Of a stretch of DNA of 64,000 bases, positions 37,488 to 45,524 are shown one piece after another. The notes under the pieces are model-generated. The model saw nothing but the letters and a program-made list of their open reading frames with translations, searched no databases and had not been told where the DNA came from. The position numbers were made by a program, and so were the translations under genes. How positions within the stretch are numbered: position 1 is the stretch's first letter; each line of letters starts with the position of its first letter. This stretch comes from Lachnospiraceae bacterium (GTDB lineage: Bacteria > Bacillota > Clostridia > Lachnospirales > Lachnospiraceae). The stretch lies in contig JAILLN010000065.1 in assembly GCA_024693135.1 (NCBI GenBank), positions 1-64,000 on the forward strand. Direction: 5' to 3'.

Positions 37488-38300
37488 TTACCGGCAGGGC
37501 ATGGGCTTTAAGCAGATCACGGGAAGCTCCGGAGGATTGCCTACCCGTAAATTGATCGTGTGGGATCCAAGCCCCCGGCTGACGATCATCCTGGTGTCCC
37601 CGGCGCGGTACAGGCCTGCGCTGTATTTCGGGAAAAGCTTATATTCCGGGGAGATAAGCCCTACTCCTCCGGGAAGCCTTACGATCCCCCCATGGACATG
37701 GCCGGAAAGAATGAGCTCCGGCCCAAAGGCCAGGTATTCCGGAAAATGCAGGGGATCATGAGCCAGCATGATATGATAATGCCCCTCCCTGCGCTGACCC
37801 AGGTATTCCTTCATCTTATCCGGCGGGATGGGATGGTGCTTCCCCCGGTGGTAATAATCCTTAGGCAGGTCCAGCCCCAGGATCTCCACCCCGGTGCCGG
37901 GCAGTTCATACCGCCGGTTGTGGATCAGCTTCACTCCGGCTTTCTGCAGTCCATAGACCAGCTGATCCCTCTGGGCCAGGAGGCTCTTTCTCAGAAAAAC
38001 CCGCTTTTCATGATTCCCGACGCCATAATATACGGGAAAACGCTTGGAAAGCTCGTAAAGCAGAGCCATGGCAGGCCCTTCATCCGCCCTGGGAGACGCT
38101 TCGATAAGGTCTCCTGCGATCAGCACGGCCGCAGGAGCGATCTCCTGGATCACCGCAAGGAGGCGGCAGTTCCCCCTTCCGTATTCGCAGTTATGCAGAT
38201 CCGAGATCATCACAAACCGAAGCTCCTTTCGGATCTTCGGGCTGAATAAGATGTATTGGCTGACCTCGAAGGAGGTATTGGGATTCCATGGAGGGATCAT
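37488..38300 (-). CDS. Calcineurin-like metallophosphoesterase
   Basis: ISDLHNCEYGRGN, VLIAGDLIEASP, GVGNHEKR, MLAHDPLHF, LSGHVHGG. Confidence 0.9.
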   Translation of the reverse strand: MIPPWNPNTSFEVSQYILFSPKIRKELRFVMISDLHNCEYGRGNCRLLAVIQEIAPAAVLIAGDLIEASPRADEGPAMALLYELSKRFPVYYGVGNHEKRVFLRKSLLAQRDQLVYGLQKAGVKLIHNRRYELPGTGVEILGLDLPKDYYHRGKHHPIPPDKMKEYLGQRREGHYHIMLAHDPLHFPEYLAFGPELILSGHVHGGIVRLPGGVGLISPEYKLFPKYSAGLYRAGDTRMIVSRGLGSHTINLRVGNPPELPVICLKPMPCR

Positions 38301-38315
38301 CGGAAGCTTCCCTCC

Positions 38316-38888
38316 CTACTTAAGGTCATAATCGTCATCATCCGCCACCTGAATGTCATAATCCGGCTCTTTGCGTACCTTCACCGGAGGCACGGGAAGC
38401 GGATTCGGGATCATGCCCGGCTTCTCATCCACAGGAGGCTCAAAGCCCTCCTTCCGGAAAGGCATCGTGGGCGGAACCGGACGCGCCACGGGTGCACTCT
38501 GCGCCATCGGCGTGCTCTGTGCTATCGGTGTGCTCTGCGCCGTGGGTACGTTCTGCGCCATCGGTATGCCCTGCGCTATCGGTGTGCCCTGCGCTATCGG
38601 TGTGCCCTGCGCCATCGGCGTGCTCTGTGCCGTGGGTATGCCCTGCGCCATCGGTGCCGGCCTGACATTTGCCGCGGGCTTTCCCGGAGCCTGACTCTTA
38701 AGGGGAGCCGCCTCTTCATCCATGCTGATCTTTTCCAGCCTGCTTCCCCGGATGAGGAAGATCAGCACGATCACCAATATGACCGCCACGATGCCCAAAA
38801 GCCCTGCCAGCATAAAATAGGCGATGTTGCTTTCCATCAGGTAATTTCCGTATTGTTCCCCGAACAAGAAATATACGATCTGCTCCAC
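38316..38888 (-). CDS. Small single-TM protein with AQ(G/S)TP(M/I) hexapeptide repeat
   Basis: N-terminal TM then about nine hexapeptide units; acidic C-terminus. Confidence 0.7.
   Translation of the reverse strand: MEQIVYFLFGEQYGNYLMESNIAYFMLAGLLGIVAVILVIVLIFLIRGSRLEKISMDEEAAPLKSQAPGKPAANVRPAPMAQGIPTAQSTPMAQGTPIAQGTPIAQGIPMAQNVPTAQSTPIAQSTPMAQSAPVARPVPPTMPFRKEGFEPPVDEKPGMIPNPLPVPPVKVRKEPDYDIQVADDDDYDLK
38487..38651 (-). repeat. 18-bp tandem repeat coding for hexapeptides
   Basis: MAQGIP TAQSTP MAQGTP IAQGTP IAQGIP MAQNVP TAQSTP IAQSTP MAQSAP. Confidence 0.9.
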
Positions 38889-38890
38889 AC

Positions 38891-39622
38891 TCAGACCTCA
38901 TTCCAGTTGTGGTATACAGACTGAACGTCGTCATTATCCTCCAGAAGATCCAGAAGCCGGTTGATGCTCTTAACTTCAGACTCCTCCGTCACATCCACGT
39001 AATTCTGCGGAAGCATCACCACCTCTGCGGATGCCATGGGAATCTCTAGCTTTTCCAAGGCTTCCCGGACCTGGTCGAAATCCTGGGGAGCGGTAATGAT
39101 CTCGAAGCTGTCTTCTTCCTCCGAAAAGTCTTCCGCCCCGGAATCCAGAGCCTGCATCATCAGGTCATCGGCAGAAAGGCTGCATTCCTCCTTTGCCACA
39201 ATGATCTGTCCTTTTTCGTCAAACATGAAGGATACGCAGCCCGGCGTTCCCATATTGCCGTTTCCCTTGGTAAATGCGGAACGCACGGCGGCGGCAGTGC
39301 GGTTCTTATTGTCCGTCAGCGCCTTGACGATGATGGCGATCCCTGAAGGCCCGTAGCCCTCATAGGTGCAGTACTCATAATTCACGGATCCGCTGTCCCC
39401 GGAGGCCTTTTTGATGCCGCGCTCAATGGTATCATTCGGCATGTTGTTGGCCTTGGCTTTTGCTATCACGGTGGCCAGCTTGAAATTGTTGGAGGGATCC
39501 GGCCCGCCCTCCTTCACGGCCACGGCGATCTCACGGCCGATGATGGTAAAGACCTTGCCCTTCGCGGCATCATTCTTTTCCTTCTTATGCTTAATATTTG
39601 CGAATTTTGAATGTCCTGACAT
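38891..39622 (-). CDS. YebC/PmpR family protein
   Basis: MSGHSKFANIKHKKEKNDAAKGKVFTIIGREI. Confidence 0.95.
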   Translation of the reverse strand: MSGHSKFANIKHKKEKNDAAKGKVFTIIGREIAVAVKEGGPDPSNNFKLATVIAKAKANNMPNDTIERGIKKASGDSGSVNYEYCTYEGYGPSGIAIIVKALTDNKNRTAAAVRSAFTKGNGNMGTPGCVSFMFDEKGQIIVAKEECSLSADDLMMQALDSGAEDFSEEEDSFEIITAPQDFDQVREALEKLEIPMASAEVVMLPQNYVDVTEESEVKSINRLLDLLEDNDDVQSVYHNWNEV

Positions 39623-39748
39623 GATTTCCTCCCTCTTATGCTTTGATTTCCAATGCCTTCAATGATTTATTGCTTTTCCGCAGCCTGCTTTTCCTTCCTG
39701 CTTACCCCAACGCCTGCCTTGCAAGTCCGCACCCCGAGTCCCGGTTTC

Positions 39749-40582
39749 TCATCCGTCCCCTGCGGTCTCCGGGCTTTCCTTCCTGACCCTGACCTTCTGG
39801 ATCACATGATTGCGGATGGAAACCACATGGAACCGGTACCCTCCGTATTCCGTTTCAAAGATCTCTCCGGATTTCGGCACATGTCCAAGGATCGCCGTCA
39901 GAAATCCGTTTAACGTCTGCACCCCTTCGTCCGGAAACTCGATCCCAAGCTTCTCTTCTGCCTCGCTTAAAGGGGTAAGGCCGTTCATGATGAAGGTATC
40001 GGGGCTTACCCTGCGAATATTGATCTCATCCTCATCGTGCTCATCCAGGATGTTTCCCACGATCTCCTCCAGAATATCCTCCATGGTGACAAGCCCCGAG
40101 GTCTGCCCATATTCATCGATCACGATGGCCATGTGCATCTTCCTCATCTGCATCGTGCGGAAAAGAGAATCGATCTTCTTGGTTTCCGGAATGAAGATCG
40201 CATCCTTCAAAAGGCCTTCGATCTCACCCAGGCTTTTCTCTCCTGCTCCGTCCATGGCCTGAGCCTTCACCGCATCCTTAAAATGGAGAATCCCCACGAT
40301 ACTGTCGACATTCTCCTCATACACCGGATAGCGGGAATTATTGCCGTCAAGCATCTCCGTGATCACTTCATTCAGGATGCATTCCGCTTCGAAGCCTGCG
40401 ATATGCTCCCGGTGGGTCATGATATCCTTGACCTCCTTATCGTCGAGCTCAAAGATATTGCGGATCATCCGGGCTTCAGCTTCCTCAATGCTGCCGGAGC
40501 CCTTGCCCTCCTCCACCATGGATTTGATCTCATCCTCCAGGCCGTCGTCCTTCCCCTTAGGATGCAAAAATTTCAGAGCCAA
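39749..40582 (-). CDS. CBS-pair/CorC-HlyC C-terminal domain protein lacking the N-terminal DUF21 membrane domain
   Basis: MIRNIFELDDKEVKDIMTHREHIAGF; IVIDEYGQTSGLVTMEDILEEIVGNILDEHD. Confidence 0.88.
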   Translation of the reverse strand: MALKFLHPKGKDDGLEDEIKSMVEEGKGSGSIEEAEARMIRNIFELDDKEVKDIMTHREHIAGFEAECILNEVITEMLDGNNSRYPVYEENVDSIVGILHFKDAVKAQAMDGAGEKSLGEIEGLLKDAIFIPETKKIDSLFRTMQMRKMHMAIVIDEYGQTSGLVTMEDILEEIVGNILDEHDEDEINIRRVSPDTFIMNGLTPLSEAEEKLGIEFPDEGVQTLNGFLTAILGHVPKSGEIFETEYGGYRFHVVSIRNHVIQKVRVRKESPETAGDG

Positions 40583-40596
40583 TGGCCGTTCCTCCG

Positions 40597-41721
40597 TTAC
40601 CGGTAGACCCTGGGGACCCGCCCGGAGATACAGCAGGGGATCTCATAATGAAAGCCTCCGCTGAGCCGGGCGATCTCCATCATAGAGATCTCATCCTCCC
40701 CATCTTTTCCAATGAGGGTCACCTCGTCATATTCTGCCACATCCGGGATATCCGTCACATCTGCCATAAATTGATCCATGCAGACCCTGCCGCAGATCGG
40801 CGCCCGCTTACCCCGGATCAGCACACAGCCCTTCCCGGACAGGTCCCTGGGATACCCGTCCCCGTATCCTACCGGGATCGTGGCGATCTTAGAGAGCCTG
40901 CGGGCAGTCCAGGTGCCCCCATAACTTATCTCTGTCCCGGGGGCAGCCTCTTTAATATAAACGATATGGCTTTTCAGTGCAAGTGCAGGCTCCAAGGAAA
41001 CGGGAAGCTCCATCTCTTCTGACGGAGGAAGCCCGTACATACTGATGCCGGCACGGATCAGATCGTAATCCGTCCCGTAATTCCTGTAGATCCCGGCGGA
41101 ATTTGCACAATGCCTGAGCTCAAAGGCGATGTCGTGATCCTTCAGCAGGCCGATATAGGATCCAAACCGTTCAAGCTGGACCTCCGTAAAGGAAGGATCT
41201 GTCCTATCTGCCTTGGAGAAATGCGTGAAGATCCCCTCCATCCGCACATTGGGAAGGCCGGCCATTTTTTTTACCAAAGGAAGGCTTGAAGAATCCGGGG
41301 ACACGCCGATCCTGCCCATGCCCGTATCCACGCCCAGATGAAGAAAAGCGGTCTTATTCTGCCGGACGGCCTCCTCAGAAAGCGCCCTGGCCATGTCTTC
41401 CTTGAAAACCACGGTCCGGATCTCATCCCTGACGAGCTCCCCATAATGCTCGGGAAATACATATCCAAGGATCAGTACCGGCTTTCGGATATCCGCCGCC
41501 TTAAGGTGGAGGGCTTCTTCGGCCGAAGCAACGGCAAAGCCCCAGATCCAGGGAATCTCCTCCACAAAGCGGGCCACCTTTTCGGCCCCATGCCCATAGG
41601 CATCCGCCTTGACCACGGCAATGATCCTTGCATCGCCGCCCGTCAGGCTGTGCATGCCCTCCAGATTATGCTGGATGGCTGAAAGATCGATCTCACAACA
41701 AACCCGTTCATGTTTTTTCAT
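40597..41721 (-). CDS. alr: Alanine racemase
   Basis: IIAVVKADAYGHGAEKVA; HLGVDTGMGRIG; ISYGGTWTA; IPVGYGDGYPR. Confidence 0.95.
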   Translation of the reverse strand: MKKHERVCCEIDLSAIQHNLEGMHSLTGGDARIIAVVKADAYGHGAEKVARFVEEIPWIWGFAVASAEEALHLKAADIRKPVLILGYVFPEHYGELVRDEIRTVVFKEDMARALSEEAVRQNKTAFLHLGVDTGMGRIGVSPDSSSLPLVKKMAGLPNVRMEGIFTHFSKADRTDPSFTEVQLERFGSYIGLLKDHDIAFELRHCANSAGIYRNYGTDYDLIRAGISMYGLPPSEEMELPVSLEPALALKSHIVYIKEAAPGTEISYGGTWTARRLSKIATIPVGYGDGYPRDLSGKGCVLIRGKRAPICGRVCMDQFMADVTDIPDVAEYDEVTLIGKDGEDEISMMEIARLSGGFHYEIPCCISGRVPRVYR

Positions 41722-41724
41722 ATC

Positions 41725-43224
41725 TTATCTGATCTCCTCTATAATATCCCTGGCCATGACCGAAGCTGCCCCGTGCTTAGCCGAAGCCAGATCCCCCGCC
41801 CTGCCGTGGAGCGCCGTGCCGAGCATGGCCGCCATGAAGAGCGGCGTATCCTGGGCGATGAGGGAAGCAATCATGCCGGTAAGCACATCCCCGCTTCCCG
41901 CCGTGGCCAGGCCCGGATTGCCGTTCCGGTTGATTCCGGGGATGCCCTTGGGATCCGCGATCACGGTCCTGGCATCCTTCAGTACGCAGACCACGTTGTA
42001 GCTCTTCGCAAAATCCATGGCCGTCTCGAGCAGATGCCCCTTTATATCCTCCGGGGAGAGCCCGGAAAGCCTGGCCATCTCTCCTAAATGCGGCGTGATC
42101 ACGATGTCCGTGCCGCCCTGGAGCAGGGGGCTCAGATCCTCCGACAGGATATTTAATGCATCCGCATCCGCCACCACAGGCCTCGTCGAATCCGTAATGA
42201 CGTGCTTTACCAGGCTCCTGGCGGCCTCCGACCGGGAAAGCCCGGGCCCCAGTGCCACGGCATCGCACCACTCCAGATCCTCCCTGATCCCCCGCAGAGG
42301 ATCCTCATCGCTGTAGGTCGTCACCGTAGCCTCCGGAATGCTTCCCTGCAGGATGATCCGGTTAGACTCATGGGTATGGATCCGGACCATGCCGCATCCA
42401 CACCGGAAGGCTGCCGTGGCCGAAAGAAAGGCCGCCCCGGCCATGCCATGGGAGCCTGCCACCACAAGAACCTTTCCGTAGGTTCCCTTATGCGAATAAG
42501 CCACTCTTGGCGGAAGGCTGATCTCCTGCTCTGCTAAGGCACAGGCAGAAGGCTTTCCCTCAAGAGCCTTCTCCGTAATGCCGATCCCGGCCCGGATCAG
42601 CTCCCCGTTATAATCCGCCCCGGGATACAGCACATTCCCGAGCTTCAGAAAGGCATAGGCGATGGTAAGGTCTGCCCGGACCGCATGACCCATGACCTGC
42701 GCCGTGCTGGCATGGATCCCTGAAGGAAGGTCAAGGCTTACGACCTTTGCCCCCAGCTCCTTAAGCCTCTGCACCCTTTGGATGGCATCTGCATAGCTTC
42801 CCGCCACCGGCCGGTTCAGGGAAATGCCAAAGAGCGCGTCAATGACCAGGTCCAAAGGCTCCTCCGGCAGAGCTCCAATCAGTCCCTCTCCATCCCCCTT
42901 CAATGCCTCAAAGGCCTGATACTGCTTAAGCCAAAGGCCGCTCTTCCCCTCCGTGCCGCCATCTGCCCAGATTCTCGGAGCAAAGCCATGCTCCAAAAGG
43001 ATCCGGCCCAAAGCCAGGCCGTCGCCCCCGTTGTTGCCGGGGCCGGCCAGGATCAGGATCTTCATCCTGTCTGCCTTCTCCAGGCTGATCCATCCCTTCT
43101 CCATCAGGATATCGAAGGATTCCAGAGCCGCCCTTTCCATAAGAGCCTCTTCGCTTACATACATCTCTTCGCTGGTCTTCCGGTCTGCGGCGGCCATCTG
43201 GGCTTTATCCACGATCCATTCCAT
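41725..43224 (-). CDS. nnr: Bifunctional NAD(P)H-hydrate epimerase/dehydratase
   Basis: ILAGPGNNGGDGLALGRIL; VLVVAGSHGMAGAAFLSATAA; GNPGLATAGSGDVLTGMIA. Confidence 0.95.
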   Translation of the reverse strand: MEWIVDKAQMAAADRKTSEEMYVSEEALMERAALESFDILMEKGWISLEKADRMKILILAGPGNNGGDGLALGRILLEHGFAPRIWADGGTEGKSGLWLKQYQAFEALKGDGEGLIGALPEEPLDLVIDALFGISLNRPVAGSYADAIQRVQRLKELGAKVVSLDLPSGIHASTAQVMGHAVRADLTIAYAFLKLGNVLYPGADYNGELIRAGIGITEKALEGKPSACALAEQEISLPPRVAYSHKGTYGKVLVVAGSHGMAGAAFLSATAAFRCGCGMVRIHTHESNRIILQGSIPEATVTTYSDEDPLRGIREDLEWCDAVALGPGLSRSEAARSLVKHVITDSTRPVVADADALNILSEDLSPLLQGGTDIVITPHLGEMARLSGLSPEDIKGHLLETAMDFAKSYNVVCVLKDARTVIADPKGIPGINRNGNPGLATAGSGDVLTGMIASLIAQDTPLFMAAMLGTALHGRAGDLASAKHGAASVMARDIIEEIR

Positions 43225-43902
43225 CTATCCGTCTCCCTCCAGCAGCTTCTTCCGCCGCATCTCCTCAGCCTTGGCCTCTGCGGCCGCGATGATGGCCTGC
43301 TTCTTTGCCTCCACATCATATTTGATGTCAAAGATGCTGATCACCTCCGGGCCGAAGATATCATGCATATAGGAATAGAGCTCCACATTCTTGACTTCCA
43401 TCTGCTGCTTCTTCAGGATATTCCTTTTCAGCTCCATCCGCATGCTCTTGATCCAGGCTCCGATATTCTCGATATCCTCCGTATTTTCCAGAAGCTCCTC
43501 ATAGCACACGTCCATGGTCATGAGCATCAGCCGGATATTCTCCTCATCCAGCCTTTTGGGGAGGTCTAAGAGCCGGTCGTCATATTCCTCCATCCGGTGG
43601 TTGATCTCATCGATCATCTTCCGGTCCTTCTGCATCTTCTTATCCGCGGCCGGGTCGCTCTTTTTGCCTTCCTCAGGCATATTGGCCACCACATCATCCA
43701 TAAGGTCTGCTTTCAGCTTCCGAAGCTTCTTCATCTCGTCATTCAGCCGTCCCTGCTCCTTCAGCAGGTCGTTGACCACAGCCTCCTGGCGCTTGATCTC
43801 CTTCGACTGGCCGTTATTGAAAAGCTTATGCCATTTATTATCCAGGGTAAGTACCGGGATATTCTTTCCCTTCAGTACCTTTTCAAAATCACTCTTCGCC
43901 AT
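43225..43902 (-). CDS. Conserved hypothetical coiled-coil protein
   Basis: Long charged helical protein MAKSDFEKVLKGKNIPVLTLDNKWHKLF...; no catalytic motif seen. Confidence 0.7.
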   Translation of the reverse strand: MAKSDFEKVLKGKNIPVLTLDNKWHKLFNNGQSKEIKRQEAVVNDLLKEQGRLNDEMKKLRKLKADLMDDVVANMPEEGKKSDPAADKKMQKDRKMIDEINHRMEEYDDRLLDLPKRLDEENIRLMLMTMDVCYEELLENTEDIENIGAWIKSMRMELKRNILKKQQMEVKNVELYSYMHDIFGPEVISIFDIKYDVEAKKQAIIAAAEAKAEEMRRKKLLEGDG

Positions 43903-44551
43903 TCTCTCCCGGTTCCTTTGACCCGGTATAGCTGTCGATGTCGTAAGAAAGCCGCATAAGGCTGTCCAGAAGATGGACATTCTCCACGATCACATCATCC
44001 GGTACGTTGAGCTCCGTATTGGAGAAATTCCAGATGGCGCGGATATTGCTGGACACAATGCGCTCCGCCAGCTCCTTGGCGGCCTCCTTCGGCACAGCGA
44101 TCACGGCAATATCAATGTCATGTCCGCCCACAAAGTAATCAAAGGCATCCATGGAGTATACATTGATCCCATGCACACTCTTGCCAATCTTCTCTTCATC
44201 CACATCAAAGAGGCCCTTGATGATGAAGCCCCGGTGGGCGAAGCTGCCGTTGCCGGCCAGGGCTGCCCCCAGATGCCCGGCTCCGCAGATGATCAGATTA
44301 TGAGTCCGGTTCAGCCCAAGGATCTTGCCGATCTCCTCACACAGGTAATCTACGTTGTAGCCGTAGCCCTGCTGGCCGAAGCCACCGAAATTATTCAGGT
44401 CCTGCCTGATCTGAGAAGCAGTCACCCTCATCAAGAGGGACAGTTCCTTCGAGGAGATCCGCTCCACTCCCTTATCCTTCAGATCCCCCAGATACCGGTA
44501 ATATCTCGGCAGCCGGGCGATCACCGTCTTTGAAATCTCTTTGCTGTCCAT
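43889..44551 (-). CDS. rex: Redox-sensing transcriptional repressor Rex
   Basis: VIARLPRYYRYLGDL; MRVTASQIRQDLNNFGGFGQQGYGYNV; LIICGAGHLGAALAG. Confidence 0.95.
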   Translation of the reverse strand: MDSKEISKTVIARLPRYYRYLGDLKDKGVERISSKELSLLMRVTASQIRQDLNNFGGFGQQGYGYNVDYLCEEIGKILGLNRTHNLIICGAGHLGAALAGNGSFAHRGFIIKGLFDVDEEKIGKSVHGINVYSMDAFDYFVGGHDIDIAVIAVPKEAAKELAERIVSSNIRAIWNFSNTELNVPDDVIVENVHLLDSLMRLSYDIDSYTGSKEPGENGEE

Positions 44552-44639
44552 TGCAGTGTCTCGTCCTTCTATGCTAAAATTTATAAAACTCAGGTTTCAT
44601 TAATAAGTGCAGCCTGCGGGCTGATCGGTTTATGTGTTT

Positions 44640-44702
44640 CTATTTGGTCGTTTTGGGTCGCTGTGACAAGTAACAAAGGGCTATGTGGTCGTTTTGGGTC
44701 GC
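44640..44702. repeat. Imperfect 22-bp direct repeat, spacing 41 bp, at the domain-B boundary of copy 2
   Basis: CTATTTGGTCGTTTTGGGTCGC (44640-44661) and CTATGTGGTCGTTTTGGGTCGC (44681-44702). Confidence 0.9.
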
Positions 44703-45297
44703 CGAAAAAATGATATCTGCCAGGCGCTCGGTCGTTTCTAAGCTCGCCCGTCGCCTCATGACAAAATTTCGCTCGGCGCTGTTCTGGTCTTGCGCCCGGC
44801 CGTTTTTTCGCAAAGCAGCAGGCTGTGCGGCGCAAGCCCAGCCTTCGCACTCGCGAAATTTATGAGCCTCGGGCTCGCATAGAAATACCGGCATTAGAGC
44901 CTCTGCAGATATCATTTTTCTCGGCTCCCCCTCCGCGCTGTGCCTGCACAGACGAACCGCTGACCTAAATCGCACTATGTATTTGCACGGGCAAGGCTTG
45001 CGTTCTGGCTGTCCCCTGAGCCGCTACATAGATCTTCAGGCTCAGCCTGCGCAACGAATGGTTAAAGGGTAAGCCGCGAAAACGCCCTGCTGTTCATGGA
45101 AGCCCCTTCCGTGTTCTCATTGGTACTGCGAAGCGTGAGCCGCCAAGGGCCTTGACGTTTCCTAAGGAGCCTCTTACCGCGAACACGCGGAGATTGCCGC
45201 CTGCGTAGACTTGCAAGATCGGCTGCCATGTGAGACAACACGCTTTATCGTTGGCTCACATAGCCGAGATTGCATAGTCGAAGCCAGCGGGAAGCTC
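44690..45297 (-). repeat. Dispersed non-coding element, copy 2 (inverted relative to copy 1)
   Basis: Reverse complement of 1-~560: domain A' 45126-45297, linker ~44930-45125, domain B' ~44690-44930. Confidence 0.85.
44701..44925 (-). ncRNA. Candidate structured RNA domain B, copy 2
   Basis: Minus strand GCCGAGAAAAATGATATCTGC ... GCAGATATCATTTTTTCGGC closing stem; covaries with copy 1. Confidence 0.6.
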
Positions 45298-45335
45298 CGC
45301 ATTAAGTGAGCGGTGAGGCGACGTGGAAATGCAAG

Positions 45336-45447
45336 GCCCGCCGGCAGCGTAACCCCGCACCCCCGCGGTCCGCCGGCGGCGTAACCCCACACCACCGCAG
45401 TCCGCCGGCGGCGTAACCCCACACCACCGCAGGCCCGCCGGCAGCGA
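45336..45447. repeat. GC-rich tandem repeat, exact 32-bp period, ~3.5 copies
   Basis: (G)YCCGCCGGCRGCGTAACCCCRCACCMCCGCR at 45336, 45368, 45400 and a partial from ~45433. Confidence 0.95.
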
Positions 45448-45524
45448 TCAAGACAAAAGAACCGTCCCCCTGTCTTCGTCTATTATATTAGATTGACAAT
45501 AATTTGACAAGGATTTGACAAAAA

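Noticed and set aside
38371-38694. Plus-strand Cys/Gly-rich repeat ORF (LCAIGV repeats)
   Set aside because: Reverse-strand reading of the hexapeptide repeat; the minus-strand ORF has a TM and a better start context.
45336-45447. CRISPR array (32-bp units)
   Set aside because: Contiguous tandem repeat without unique spacers.
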